From contig JAOVVO010000244.1 of the NCBI GenBank assembly GCA_028564675.1, forward strand, positions 41,092 to 105,091: a DNA stretch of 64,000 nucleotides, given 5' to 3'. Source of the stretch: Onchocerca lupi (taxonomy: Eukaryota > Nematoda > Chromadorea > Rhabditida > Onchocercidae). A program made the position numbers and the translations under genes. Positions within the stretch are counted from its first letter, which is position 1. The number at the start of each line of letters is the position of its first letter. Under the pieces are notes generated by a model. That model had not been told where the DNA came from. It made no database searches and saw only the letters and a list, made by a program, of their open reading frames with translations. Shown here one piece after another: positions 38,567-50,481 of the stretch.

Positions 38567-39613
38567 TTCACTGACCTTTTTGCTGTTTATAAGTTATTAC
38601 TTTTTCTAATGATTGTGATTGGATTTTTCCCTAATAATTGAGACTTGAGACTGCCTGTGAAATTATTAGGATATGCAACTTTTTGATAAGTTGGCGGTCT
38701 CGATTTTCATTAATCGGTTTTCTAACTTCGTTTGATGTTTAAACTACGTTTTCAATTTCTGTTATGCATTAAATGAAACAGTTTCGTTTGCTGTTAATTA
38801 ACTGAAGAAACTTTGCTTCAATATATTCTTGTCGAAAATTGTATGCATTGTTTTATTTACAGTTTTTTAGTAACAAATGCGATTTAAAGAATATAAAAAC
38901 ATTGCTGTAAGCGCCGCATAATCTATTTATTTATGAGTAACACTAGTATCCAAAGATATTCTAATGATTTTTGGGTAACATTAGTCTCTAAAAAAAAAAC
39001 CTGCAGTTCTTAAATTGTATTCTTGAATTATTTTTATTCATCAAATTTTTTTAAAATAATTACAGTTTCCTTTTTTTCAAAAATTAAATAGAAATTTTCT
39101 ACTACTTAGTTTATTTTGTTAAGTTTTGAAATTGGTTTGCCAATATGCAAATGAACTGATTAGATATGAGTTATATATTGTTATCCTCATTTTATGTGTA
39201 ATTTATTCGGCTAAGAATAAAATTTAAGTTGTACTTTATCTGCAAAATAATTTTGCGGGAATGCTTTTTTTGTTTTTAGTACTATTTTGTTTGTAGATAT
39301 GTTATTCAAGTTGCAAATGGATTTTAGTTCAATTTATAGTTCTGTGACTACGTTTAAAAGGAACATAGCGATAATCCCGGAGTATAATGTGTAACTTTTG
39401 TGAAGTGAATAGACTGAATTTCTTGATTTCAATTTTGCTGTCTTGTAATTAATTATAATCTATGGAACATATTTCCGAATTACAACACTTTTTTTTTTGA
39501 AAATAATGACATTAGGAAAGATGTATAGTTGATGTAAGAAAATATTTTTTGGTTATTGTTCTTTTTACACTGGTTTTGTTTCTTCGGTTGTTTTTCTTTT
39601 TTCTTGTTTTTTC

Positions 39614-39661
<48 letters not shown>

Positions 39662-40980
39662 CTATAATATTTGTTGATTTGATAAGAAAAAAGCTAATTG
39701 TCAAAAAAAGATGCTGCAAATTACTCTGGCGATTTGGTATTGATATATTTTTGGAATTTTTATATGGAAATGTTTGGATGAATTTTTTTTTTGTGTTTAT
39801 CTGCTTGGCATAAAGTTCATATGTGAATTTCATGCAGTTTGATAATGGTAAAAAGATTTCTGTAGCTATGAATAAATGATACGAATGATAATGAGGACAG
39901 TGAAACACAGAAGAGGAAGGAATTTGCGACGTCATGACTGTGCCATTTGACCTTGTGAATGGGACCACTCACTCACCTGTTGATTAAATGCACCATAACT
40001 GAGTAGCAGGTAGGGATGGGTATGACATTTCCACATTTTGAAATGATTCAAGGAGTGCAACACTGCCTCATTTGATCTACATTTCGAAACTGATCGATTA
40101 TCTCCGTTGTGTCATCTTATCACTTCAAATTTTTGGTATTATTTTTAGGTATTTTTCATGTTCATGTTCCGTACTTGAAAAATGTGAATTGAGACATCAC
40201 TTCTAATTAGTTATATGTCAGTGATTTCGTTGTTTTTCAAATTAGTTAAATTAGTTGCCGAAAAACATTTGTTGCAAAAATGTAACTGAATAATTAGCAA
40301 GAAAAAGTTCTACTAGTAATTAGTAGCTTTCTTCCAAACTATTTTTTATTGAGTCAATGTGATATAAACAAAGAAGTATGAATAATGATCATTCTTTTTA
40401 TTGATATATTTTGTTGTTTTCTTAGCAAACTGGGCTGGGTTCTGTATTTCTGATCATTCATTCATACTTGTTGATTACATTTGGCTGAAATTGAAATTGA
40501 AACTCTTTCTCATCTTACCTAATGCTTTCATTTTCTTTATTTACCATTTACCCTACAATCAATACCAATATTCTATAGATAGAAAAGTAGGAAAAAGGGA
40601 CTTGATTCAATTATTATATTTTGTTAATTGTTGAATGGAATAGCCAGCATATCAGAATAGAGGAAAATTGCAATTCAATGATTATTAAATGGTTTTACTT
40701 TTTTTTTTCAATCATTCTTTTCTTTTCTTGTTTTTATTTATTTTCTTGGGAAGTCAAATAATAATGCTTAATTCTTATTAAATTACTGATTTGATAATAC
40801 CTATCATTTTCATCCTGATGCAAAAAATGTTATTCGGGACATTAATTGATAATGAATTGATACATGAAGCAGTAACGATCGTCGGAAAGTATTAAAGCGA
40901 AATTCGAAAATATTAAATTGAAGTTGAGCCTAGTCTCAATTAGGCTTCCTTTGAAGTCAGAGTCATCTCCTTCATTATTT
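38567..40980. other. intergenic between dymeclin and the SDR gene
   Basis: AT-rich DNA without a supportable exon. Open frames over the poly-T tract (39480-39968) are low-complexity poly-Lys/poly-Phe artefacts. The patch at 39900-40090 is less AT-rich but shows no gene; it may belong to the SDR promoter region. Confidence 0.4.
39615..39661. repeat. 47-nt poly-T homopolymer
   Basis: An uninterrupted run of about 47 T, followed by CTATAATATT. Such a tract could be the tail of a retroposed cDNA read in reverse, but I find no gene body attached on its 5' side. Its true length in the genome is uncertain because long homopolymers are error-prone. Confidence 0.8.
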
Positions 40981-40992
40981 TATTGTTTTCAG
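40981..40992 (+). promoter_or_regulatory. likely spliced-leader acceptor of the SDR gene
   Basis: TATTGTTTTCAG abuts the ATG at 40993 directly. A T-rich acceptor with no matching upstream coding exon points to trans-splicing. The open frame upstream of it in the same frame is treated as outron. Confidence 0.55.
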
Positions 40993-43925
40993 ATGTTTGA
41001 TTTGTTTCATTCCGTATTATATTGGATTCTGAAGACATACATTATTTATCGTATTGTCAGGACAGTTATAGCATTTTGGTCAACTGTTGCAATATATCTT
41101 ATCGCTCCCCTATTTTACAAACCTAATTTTGATCCATATAAAGGACGATGGACAGGTTGGCTATCATCAAAATTGTTTTTTTGAAAACCTAAATTTGAAT
41201 TCATTTCTAACTGTGCAAGTATGATTAAAGACTTTTTTTTTTATTTGTTGATATAAAATATGATTTTTCCGCATCAAAATCTCATTCTTTCGCTTGTTTT
41301 TCCAATTTTGCAGAATTTTTATGAAATGAAACCAAATTTAGGCATAAAAGTAATTCTCTAATGTTTTTAATTTCCGCATAGTATGTTTATCTCTTAAACA
41401 GGTTAAATTATCCTTTTTATTATTTTGAAAATTCAATTTTATAGTTGTTACTGGTGGAACAGACGGTATTGGTAAGGCATACACAATTGAATTAGCAAGA
41501 AATGGTTTGCGCAAATTTGTGCTTATTGGTCGAAATGAAATGAAACTTCAAGAAATGAAAACTTATTTGGGTAAGAGTCTGATTCAAAATTAATAATTCT
41601 CTTTGAAATTTTGATTTGAAAAGCAGATAGTAACCAGAGTTCTCGGGATCTTTTCATCGCGTGTTTCCATTCTAAATCAGGATTTTCTTCTTATTTATTA
41701 TTTGATGCGACTATTTCTCAATTTTCATTGACAAAAGTTGCAACAGTTTCTTTTTCCCGAATATTACTTTCCTTGATCCATTCCAAAGCAATTAAGTTGA
41801 TCATAGAATATTTCTTATCTCTTTTTTTCTTTCTCTCAAATTCTACTGTTGCCATTAAAAATATAATGCTATTAAAGAATCAATTCAAATTCTACTATTT
41901 ATTGGGCATCTTTTTGCTATTTTTACGAATTTCCCCTTAATATGCTCATCGTTTATGGAACAAATGAAAAATTAGAATGAAAAATGGAATCAATCGAATA
42001 CTTTATGCTAATTCCTCCTTCATTAAAAGATATACCGTTGATATTTCTTATTCACTGATAACTTATTGAGTTAAATCGATTTGGGTAGTTTTATTTTTCA
42101 CTTCTAGAACGCAAATTTGATGCTCGTGTGCAGACTTATTTGTTCGATTTCTATGATGGTGATTATGCTGAAATGAGGAAATTTATCGAAAATATCGATG
42201 TTGGTTTTGTCTGTAAGTATTTGCTATATTTCTAAAAATTATATTAAATTTTTCAATTTCGACAACAAAAGTTAAATGAGTCCTATCCGTCAGTTTTTGA
42301 AGCCTTTCGAGATTTCTTTTTTGCATAATTAATGAAGTTGAGGCATATTTTGATGACATGAGATAACTCTCCGTGCTATTGATTGAATTTGTTAAAATAA
42401 AAGTTGCTATTTCAGTAAATAGCGTTGGTGTTGGACGAGAACGGATGGAGCGTTATGGCGATAATCCAGAAGCTGATCGCAGATTGCTTAAAGTGAATGG
42501 ATTAGGTGCCGCCGAAGTAAAATTTATATTTATCTTTATAAAATTCGCGAAATCGATTATTAATAGGTCCATTCGGCCTTTCATTTATAGGTACGATTGC
42601 TAGATAGATTTTTCATTTGCTTCTTTATAGGATTACCGGTAGTTTTTAATTCTAATAATCTCTTTAGAGGCGCAGTTTAGAAGTCGAATTATGTTTCAGT
42701 TCTTGTCAGTAGTTCTACCAACAATGGAAAAGAATGGCGGTGGACAGATTGTTGTCCTATCATCTAGTCAAGGCTTTAGACCCTTTCCTTATATGGCATC
42801 TTACTGTGCCGCAAAAGTAAGCCCTTGAATGAGATTTGACACATTTTTTATTATTTTAAAGGTTTTTTTTTATTCTATTAGCCATATTTTCACAAATTTT
42901 GTCTTATTGATAATTATCTTATTTCATTTTAGGAGTGTTTTTATGTGAAAAATTTTCAGGTCATGTTATCATTTTTATGTGAAGCAATTGATCGCGAATG
43001 GTCCACAATAAAAGTTCAGTGCTTAACACCTGCTCTGGTAGCAACAAAAATGACACATTATGATAACAATTATAAATCGTTGTTTGTGAAAAATGCGGAT
43101 GATTTCGCAAGAGAAGCTGTGAAGACAATTGGCATAACAAGTATGACAACCGGATGCTTTAATCATGAATTACAAGTAATCATTGCAATAAACTTTCATT
43201 TATCATTTATAGATAGAATAAGCGTTTCTTATCTAAAATCAGCAATGCTTGCTACGTTCAAAAACAGATTTGAAATTCTTTGAAGAACATTATTTTTTGC
43301 TATTGATAAAAACTTTGTTTTATGCAGTCTCATATTTGTTCTTGTGGGAATGATTATCTCTCATAAGTTGTTATTTTTATAAGAAATTAAGATTTAAGAC
43401 TTGTTTGGTCAAACTTTGTTCTTTGCATTTCTTTTCTCAGAATCATCAATTTTAGATGTTGGTGCGACATATGTTTCCATGGACTTTATTGAAATATATA
43501 TTGTTACCAATTTACTGGTACCATAAGCGAAGAACTGATGCATTCCAAGACATTCATTCAGTCACAACCAATAATAAAAAGGTTCCATTTTATTTGATTT
43601 TATTTCAACAATACTATTTTATTTATTATTTAAATGAAGTTGATAATAAATAAGCTTTGAAAAATACATACATTGTCTTTATCATTCACATCCTTCTTGT
43701 ACTTATCTTAATAGTTTTATCACTGATCATAATACTAGTCATGCCATACCCAGTTTATTTGATAGAAAACATATGAAATACGATATAATCTTCTGAAATT
43801 CAAGTTAGGGGTACCATATTTCTGTATCAATAAGAGATGTTTTCCTGATTAAAACGGAAATCTGTTGTTTGTTTATGTAAATGCTTCAAACGATCCATTT
43901 CTAAACTTCTTTACAGATTTGTTAA
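40993..43925 (+). CDS. ER short-chain dehydrogenase, 17-beta-HSD12/let-767-like 3-ketoacyl-CoA reductase
   Basis: Likely an NADPH-dependent reductase of the ER acting on 3-ketoacyl-CoA in fatty-acid elongation or on steroids. Eight exons: 40993-41155, 41445-41570, 42108-42212, 42416-42516, 42700-42816, 42960-43175, 43456-43581 and 43917-43925. They total 963 nt, or 320 aa, close to the 312-316 aa of the family. A hydrophobic N-terminal anchor precedes the cofactor motif TGGTDGIG (57-64). NSVG (133-136) replaces the usual NNVG. The catalytic triad Ser187, Tyr200 and Lys204 is present (SSSQG, SYCAAK). The proposed last exon is only 9 nt (ATT TGT TAA after TTTACAG) and ends the protein in KKIC, a dilysine KKXX ER-retrieval signal. 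If exon 7 is read through instead, the protein ends at 43653 without that motif. All other junctions keep phase. Exact substrate is not readable; steroid dehydrogenases stdh-1 to -4 are alternatives. Confidence 0.9.
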
Positions 43926-45323
43926 CTGCCAAAATGGAATATGGGTATGATGTCGTAAGCATGATATAGCTTCTCAGTTTTTTGCTACAGTGATTTTTTT
44001 TTTTAAAGATTCTTCTATCAACAATATACAGTAAGCATCATCATCATCATTTGTAAATTGCTATTTTATAAACTAGCCCAGGGAATATTATTGATAAAAA
44101 TATTTTATTTCAGATTTACAATCATTAGGGCCAAGGAAATTGTTTGCGATTAAATTTTTTATGTGAACTGAGATGACGTTGACTACTTCTTTGAATGAAG
44201 TAGAATTACCTTCATTATTTTTTTTTTCTGAATTTGGTGAGAAAAGCTCCGAAGGAAACCAATTCAGTCTCGATAATCAGAGTTATGAATTGCTCTATTG
44301 GATATTTTTTAAAATTAACTTTTCTTATTTCATTCTAATGTTATTAGGACTTTGTTGTTAATTCGAATAATTGTTGAAATTGAATGCTTTTTAAAGTTGA
44401 AAAATGAAAGCTTCTTGACATTGTTAAGACTTCTCGACCAAAGCATCAATTAAATAAGATAAAACGGGTAAGAGAGAGAAATGGAATGGGAGAACATCGA
44501 TTCGGAATGAAAGAAATGAATAAAAAATATGGAGATATTTTGAGTATTTTCTAGGTCAATAGAGTAAATATTCTATATCGATTACAAGAGAATTATCAAG
44601 ATGAAGATCTTTTAATGAATGTCATTTAACAAGAGTCGGAGTTCAGCAAGAAGACTGATTTTTGATGAATGATTTTCCAAGTCAATCAATTCTATATTTA
44701 ACAAATAGGCATTTGCAATATTTTCAAGTTAATATTTACTGGATCTTCAGTACTTGATGTTAGAAAAAAATCTTACTTTACATTGCTAAAATATTGATTT
44801 TTGGTCTGCACAAATTCTCAACAGAATTATTTGGAATTTAAAAGCGAATGTTCACTTTTAATACATAATTTTGAAATATTTCAATAACTATTGGTGTGCT
44901 TTAGGAGTACCAAAATTCAGTTCACAGTAATTGCTTCTGGATCATTCTATCGATGACATGAAAACGTAGTTTTTTGCACTGTTTCGTTCAATCAATAACT
45001 AAATTCTGTAATTTGATTGATTTTCAAAAATAGATAATTTGCGCTTCAATGCAAAATTCAAAATACAAATCATTCAAAAATTTGATGCAGAGACAAACTA
45101 AATAAACGGACAATCCTAATTCTGATATAAGCATTTCAAGCAGAGAAAAAAAATGAATCAACAATGTCAAGATATTTTGTAATTATTTTACTGAATTTTT
45201 AAACGAAAATCAGAAACTTTATATTTTACAGAAACATAATAAATTGCGAAAAAAAAAAAGAAAAGAAAAAATAAATCTGCATTGGGTCTCATTTCGGATT
45301 ATCATTTCATTGCTGTATTTGAA
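43926..45323. other. intergenic between convergent SDR and four-TM genes
   Basis: AT-rich 3' flanks of the two convergent genes. Short frames at 44173-44361 and 45244-45426 (+) lack splice context, and the latter mainly overlaps the last exon of the minus-strand gene. A short (ATC)n run occurs at about 44037. Confidence 0.45.
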
Positions 45324-48300
45324 TTACGTTTGGGTTTCTTCTGTCTTGAATGTTTCATTGACATTGCCTGTTGTTTCGCGATTTTGCTTCACCTGGATAG
45401 ACGATATGTGTCTCGAAATTTTCTGATGATGAAAAATTTTCTCGAAAAGATTGACAATTAAAATGACTATTGATGATAATGAGGCAAAACCAAAAAGGCG
45501 CATTTTATTGCTCTAAGTTGATCAAAAATTCCATTGTTTTTTTAACGATTTTTAATCTCTATCTCTCTCTTCCTAAATTGTCACAATCTTTCTAAAGAAT
45601 CTTGGCATGCTTTTTTCTGTTATATAAGATATTATTTGAAAATGATGAGAGATTGTTGAATGCAAAATACATACTTTCTTCTGACTGGCTGGTGACCCAG
45701 AATCATGTTTTGAATCAGAACTGTCTTCTTCCGTCTTTCTGCAAAAGATTTAATATTTGAATATTAAATATTAAAGCTTCTTTTTAATACAAAAAAAAGG
45801 TGAGATAAAAAAAAATAGGATAGGTAAGAAAATATTCCGAGTAGAATAAATTATTTGAAATTCGTAAACAAAAACACTCACTTGTTTACTTTCCTCGATC
45901 CACCAGGCTCAGCCATCTGCTGTTCTGAAATCATATCTTTTTCAGAGAATCCTTCTCGGTGAATTATTTCTTTGTCTAAAAAACAAATGTCTGAAGAAGT
46001 TGATAAAGTCAATTACAGAGGACATTTAATAAATTTCATCATATCCTTATAAAATGATGACATTCAAAATTAATTTATCGATGTGATAGTTACAAAATAT
46101 TTGGTAATATAATTGAATTTCAAATATCGTGCATTATTTTTATGCAATCATAATTTAAAAAATTCAGAATTATAAAAAATCATCTCTACGTATGCCTCCT
46201 ACAACACATCTTAATTTCTCACATTCTTAGATATCTACGATGTCTCAACATTTGAGCCTCAATAATGGAATCAATTTGTATTTTCAACATTGAGGAAATA
46301 CCTGAATTTGTTGCAATTTGTTTCTTTTTTTGTAAATATCTAAAAAATTCTTAATGTTGCTTACATAACACAAATAATATTACATGTTCGAAGTGCATGA
46401 TTTGAATCATCTATTCTTGAGACAATTTATTGGGAAATAGAAATTTATCCGAGTTTTTTGAGATAAATAAATTTAATTAGCCGCTTAATTTTAATTCTTC
46501 TAGAGCAATAATTGAAATTTTGGAGTTTCGCATGTTGTCCTTCAAAATTCTCATTCTTTGAAATTCTAAGATTTTAATATGGTATTTATTCAAAATAATT
46601 CATAAGCTATATTTTGCTTTGCTTAAAGAGTGGAATGAAGAAAAAAGTGAAAAAAAAAAAACAATTTTTGGGAAATATTTAAGAAATGAATTTACAAAAA
46701 TTAATTAAAATTTAGGCTCTCAAATTCTGTTTAACATTTTACTCCTTATATTTTCTCGTAACATCATCAGTTTTCGCCTGTAATTCATGTTCGGCTTTTT
46801 TACGTGCTTTCAACCCTATTTGTTTCCGACGTGATCTCCTACCACTTCTTCGGACTTCTGCATCTGAAATATCGAATAAAAAATTTATAATATACAGAAA
46901 ATAACAATATTATTAACAATCGAAACAATCACTGATAATGGAAAAATCTTTCTATTATCGCTATCATATTCTATTCACTTCAAATTTACCAATGTAAATA
47001 AATTCAGAAAAGTATTTACGGATAAATTTACTGTAAAATTCAGGAGAAATTAACCATTTTCAGATAATATTTAAATACTTCACGATGCTTCTGTTTTATT
47101 AAGATAATAATTTTTAGCATCTAATAATTTAGCATTTCTCACGATCCTTTGCAAAATTTTTGCTTTTTAATATTATTTCCTCTATAAATACTTTATTTTC
47201 GCTGTGTAAAATTATAACACTTCAGCCACATTGATATAGAGAATAAAACATAAAAATTAATACCTCATTTCTCCTTACTAAATAATCTTTATTTAAGCGA
47301 TGACATTAATAATTGGCATTAATAATGATAAGTTATTTGCGATCGTTAACATATAAATGCATATTTTCTTACTACAAAGTTGCCTTTTCCCCGACTATCT
47401 CAAAATCTTTTTTATAGGAAACTTCTTTATGTTTACTTCTACTCATTTATGAGCAATATTTACGCTTTCTTAAATTTACTAAAATCAATCTACTTTATAA
47501 TAGCGAGGATATATAAAATAAAGAGGAAACTTAGGAATAACACAATACGTCTTGAATAATCTGCAGCAGCAGCAGCAGCAGTCGATAATTTGAAATAGAT
47601 GATGAGAACTATTCCGAATGAAGCAGTCTATAAATTTTTTTCACAGAATTAAGATACTTGCTGGAATGATGATATTAACTTTTATTTTAAAAGAAGTTTT
47701 ACGATTAAAATCAAGATAATATCTTTTCTAAAAAAAAATTTACCTGCACAAAAGCAACAACACTCGCTAGTGGAATGAAAACATTAAAAGAAAATAGCTG
47801 ATATAACTGGAAAGTATATACATTGATAGTTGCCACAATAATTGCAACAGCCGACGCTATGTTGTAAATTGCTGTACAAAGTCCCAGGGCTAGAAAGCCA
47901 CACTACTGAATTAGATATTCAAAATCAGGTTAAAAATACGAGATAAGATCAAATGGAAATGGATTCGTAGTATATGCTTATGATACAGGAGTAACTGAAA
48001 CAGCTGCTGCTGCAGCTGGATGAATTTTAGGTATTTGAGATGACTTGTGGTTGGCAAAGTTCAAATCTACTTGAACTAACAATTCGTAGAATTAGATTAT
48101 CCGAATTCGGATGATGATGATGATGTCCATCGGTAAGCCATTTGGATGATGCTTGTGATGCCGTTGTTGGATAGAAATATGATGCGCCTTTATTTTACCG
48201 GTGCACCATATTCTACCCGACAACGGCATTACAAGCAATATGATCAGTGAATTATCAGATCAGTAAATAATCAGATTAATCAGTGAATTATCAGTGTTTA

Positions 48301-49246
48301 TGAACAGTTGACTACAAAAATGTTGAATAGGAGAAATTTTAAGTTAAAATGATACTTTCACTTCCTTTCACAGCAGAGAGTATACCACCCATAGCACCGA
48401 ACAATGGTATTAATGCCAAAAGAAAGAAAACAATACCAGCTTGAATGTGACCACCATCGATAATCTGCAACAACTCAAATTACTCCTCGCATTTAACACC
48501 TTCGAATTGGCCAAATTCGTATTAAATGCTGGCTTCCATTCCTCAATTTGATAATATGAAAATGAAATGATACTCAAAGTGCAGGTGAGCATTTCAATTC
48601 ACCAAATTCAGAATGTAAGCTTTCATTTGGAAGAAAGTTTCTACGGAAATTGAAACTGAAGCCAACCAGTTACCCGAAGCATGCAAAAGGCAATACAAAT
48701 CACTGCAAGAGTTATCTGGAGTCCAAAGCAAATCAATGATACAATGAAAAATGTATCTTTTCGTGACCGAGCTCGTGATTCTCTGTTTTCTCGTTCTCTT
48801 GCTCTACTAAATCCTCTGGTAGATCGTGCTTTCTGGAAAATGGAATCTTGATGAGAATTGTCGAATAGTAGACTTGAGTTTTCATTAGGCAGTGATAAAT
48901 ATTGCGAATTGTTGAATAAAAAAATTAAAGTTACTTCTCTTTTAACTTGTCGATCAGCTCCATTCCTGTTCAAATCGCCGATATTGATCGGCTCCCATCG
49001 TTTCTTATCTTCATTCTCCCATTGTTCGATGATTCCGTGTGGAACGGGAATTTGATAGACGCTTTGATATTCCCAATATCGCTCTGAATTCCTTGTATCT
49101 ATTTCTTTTGGTACTCAAATATCCAGTCCATGCTCCCAAATATTTCTCTGTTCAATCGCAGAAAAACTAGTTTGCGAACCGATCTGTGGGCTGGCAATAG
49201 CCGAGAATGATGAAGTAACATTCTTCCGTTTTCCAGATCTATATCT
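45324..49246 (-). CDS. unrecognised four-TM membrane protein with basic and acidic tails (5' incomplete)
   Basis: Exons, in order of reading: 49246-48935, 48832-48674, 48464-48362 (or -48356), 48075-47987, 47902-47744, 47627-47549, 46863 to about 46804, 45975-45882, 45738-45675 and 45422-45324 (stop). Phases agree except for the join of the 46863 exon to the 45975 exon, which needs either a weak donor (CAC|GTAAAA) or a missed exon; read on, the 46863 exon stays open to a TAA at 46741-46739. Visible are a polar N-terminal region, an Arg-rich stretch (SRARERENRESRARSRK) just before TM1 (FFIVSLICFGLQITLAVICI), TM2 (AGIVFFLLALIPLFGAMGGI), TM3 (ALGLCTAIYNIASAVAIIVA), TM4 (IPLASVVAFVQ plus TASFGIVLIIYF), then a very basic segment (RRSGRRSRRKQ) and a Ser/Asp/Glu-rich tail. 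Two poly-Ala runs are encoded by GCN repeats. The 5' exon contains an in-frame TGA at 49115-49117. I do not recognise the family; a nematode-specific or MARVEL-like tetraspan is possible. Confidence 0.65.
47563..47581. repeat. (GCA/TGC)n triplet repeat inside an exon
   Basis: About six GCA/GCT-type triplets lie inside the proposed 47627-47549 exon of the four-TM gene, where they encode six alanines immediately after TM4. A second shorter triplet run at about 48000-48018 encodes five alanines in the 48075-47987 exon. Confidence 0.7.
48151..48236 (+). ncRNA. miRNA-like hairpin in an intron of the four-TM gene, antisense
   Basis: An 86-nt inverted repeat: a 38-nt left arm starting GCTTGTGATGCCGTTGTTGG, an 11-nt loop TTTATTTTACC (48189-48199) and a right arm ending GACAACGGCATTACAAGC. 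The plus-strand RNA would pair over the whole arm with three G-U wobbles, two A-C mismatches and one bulged A; the minus-strand RNA would have three C-A mismatches and two wobbles. The size, short loop and near-complete pairing fit a pre-miRNA. It lies between the 48464 and 48075 exons of the minus-strand gene. I do not recognise a known mature miRNA. A small foldback transposon is the alternative. Confidence 0.45.
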
Positions 49247-50433
49247 CTAGTAATGCTTTCTTCTTGCGCCCAACTAATTTTTATTTCATCTCGACAGACA
49301 AAACAGACAAATCTTTCTCATATTTTTGAGATAAAATGTTGATTGATTATCAAAAATATGCAGATCAGTTAAAAATCATTACTAATCATTCTTGAGCAAG
49401 TTGTATTCTGTCAACCCTTAAATTTAGATGTGCTTGATTGTCATTTTTTTGGAATTTTTTTTTTTTTTGTTGTTGTTTTTGTTGATTCTATTTTAATTTT
49501 TTTTCTTCTCATTTCTCAAGCAAAACACCCAAATGATAGCAGGAAATAATGCTATCAATTCAATGACTGTCTTCAAATGACATAGGAAATAACCTACCTG
49601 TCATTTCTCATTTAACCGCTTGACAATGTGAGCATTTGAAAAATTCCACAGCTTTTATATTCCATAACATTGTATCTCTGGAGCTGTTGTTGATGACAAT
49701 TATAATAAATGCAAAAGTTCCTTCTTTGTTGCTTTGTTTAATGAAAACAAAATATTGTCTCTCACAATTTTAAAGTGTCCGCGCGGATTAATAGTGGCGC
49801 TGTCTTTTTACATAAATCATTCGTCCAACAAATTTGCAGTGAAAAGACAATTTAGAAAATTGTTTCATATTCATCAATACAGCAAAATAAAGTGAAAAAT
49901 AAATTTGAAATGAGGTGCGAATTTAAAAAGCAAACATCTCCACAGAAATCGAAAAAGTCCGATATATATATTACTTATTTTTGGTAGTTAGTGTATAGGA
50001 TGAAATGTCTGAAAGATAGTGTTATTTCAAAATAAAAATGAATTGTTTCACAATGCTTAACATCCTCCACTGATAGATGCATAAATCATTTATGAATTAA
50101 TGAAAGTAGTCATCGAATAATCATGCAATTTCTCCTGACAATTTGAATTATAGTCTTGGAAACTAAAGATCCCAGAATTTGTATACTGGAATACTATATA
50201 TATCACGCAGCTTTTGGAAGCATATTCTAGATCCTTTTAACCGGTAAATATAGTTTTTGTATTCTATACATCATTAACTGGATCATAAAAAAAAATGTTA
50301 ATTTTATCAAAGATATAAATATTGTATATGGGAATACTTCTGTCTCATTATCAAATGCAGCAGATTTTATATATATATATATATAAATAAAATATTCTCT
50401 CCCTTTTTTTTAATGAAAATATATATATATATT

Positions 50434-50481
50434 TTTTCATTCACTACTGATTATATATATATAATCATTAGTGAATGAAAA
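50434..50481. repeat. 48-bp near-perfect palindrome (also at 53819-53866)
   Basis: TTTTCATTCACTACTGATTA is matched by TAATCATTAGTGAATGAAAA with a single mismatch around a central (AT)n. The flanks carry further (AT)n tracts (50373-50387 and 50420-50432). This would extrude as a cruciform or fold as an RNA hairpin and resembles a small foldback/MITE element. The copy 3385 bp away is identical. Confidence 0.7.

Noticed and set aside
39480..39968. 162-codon minus-strand open frame with a long poly-Lys block
   Set aside because: It is created by the poly-T tract; the rest is AT-rich without splice context or homology.
47999..48018. Triplet repeat as a CRISPR or minisatellite array
   Set aside because: Just a short (GCT/GCA)n run within a plausible exon; no spacers or larger period.
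48410..48592. Possible extra exon of the four-TM gene reading EWKPAFNTNLANSK
   Set aside because: It would leave an intron of only about 35 nt before the next exon; direct joining of 48674 to 48464 keeps phase without it.
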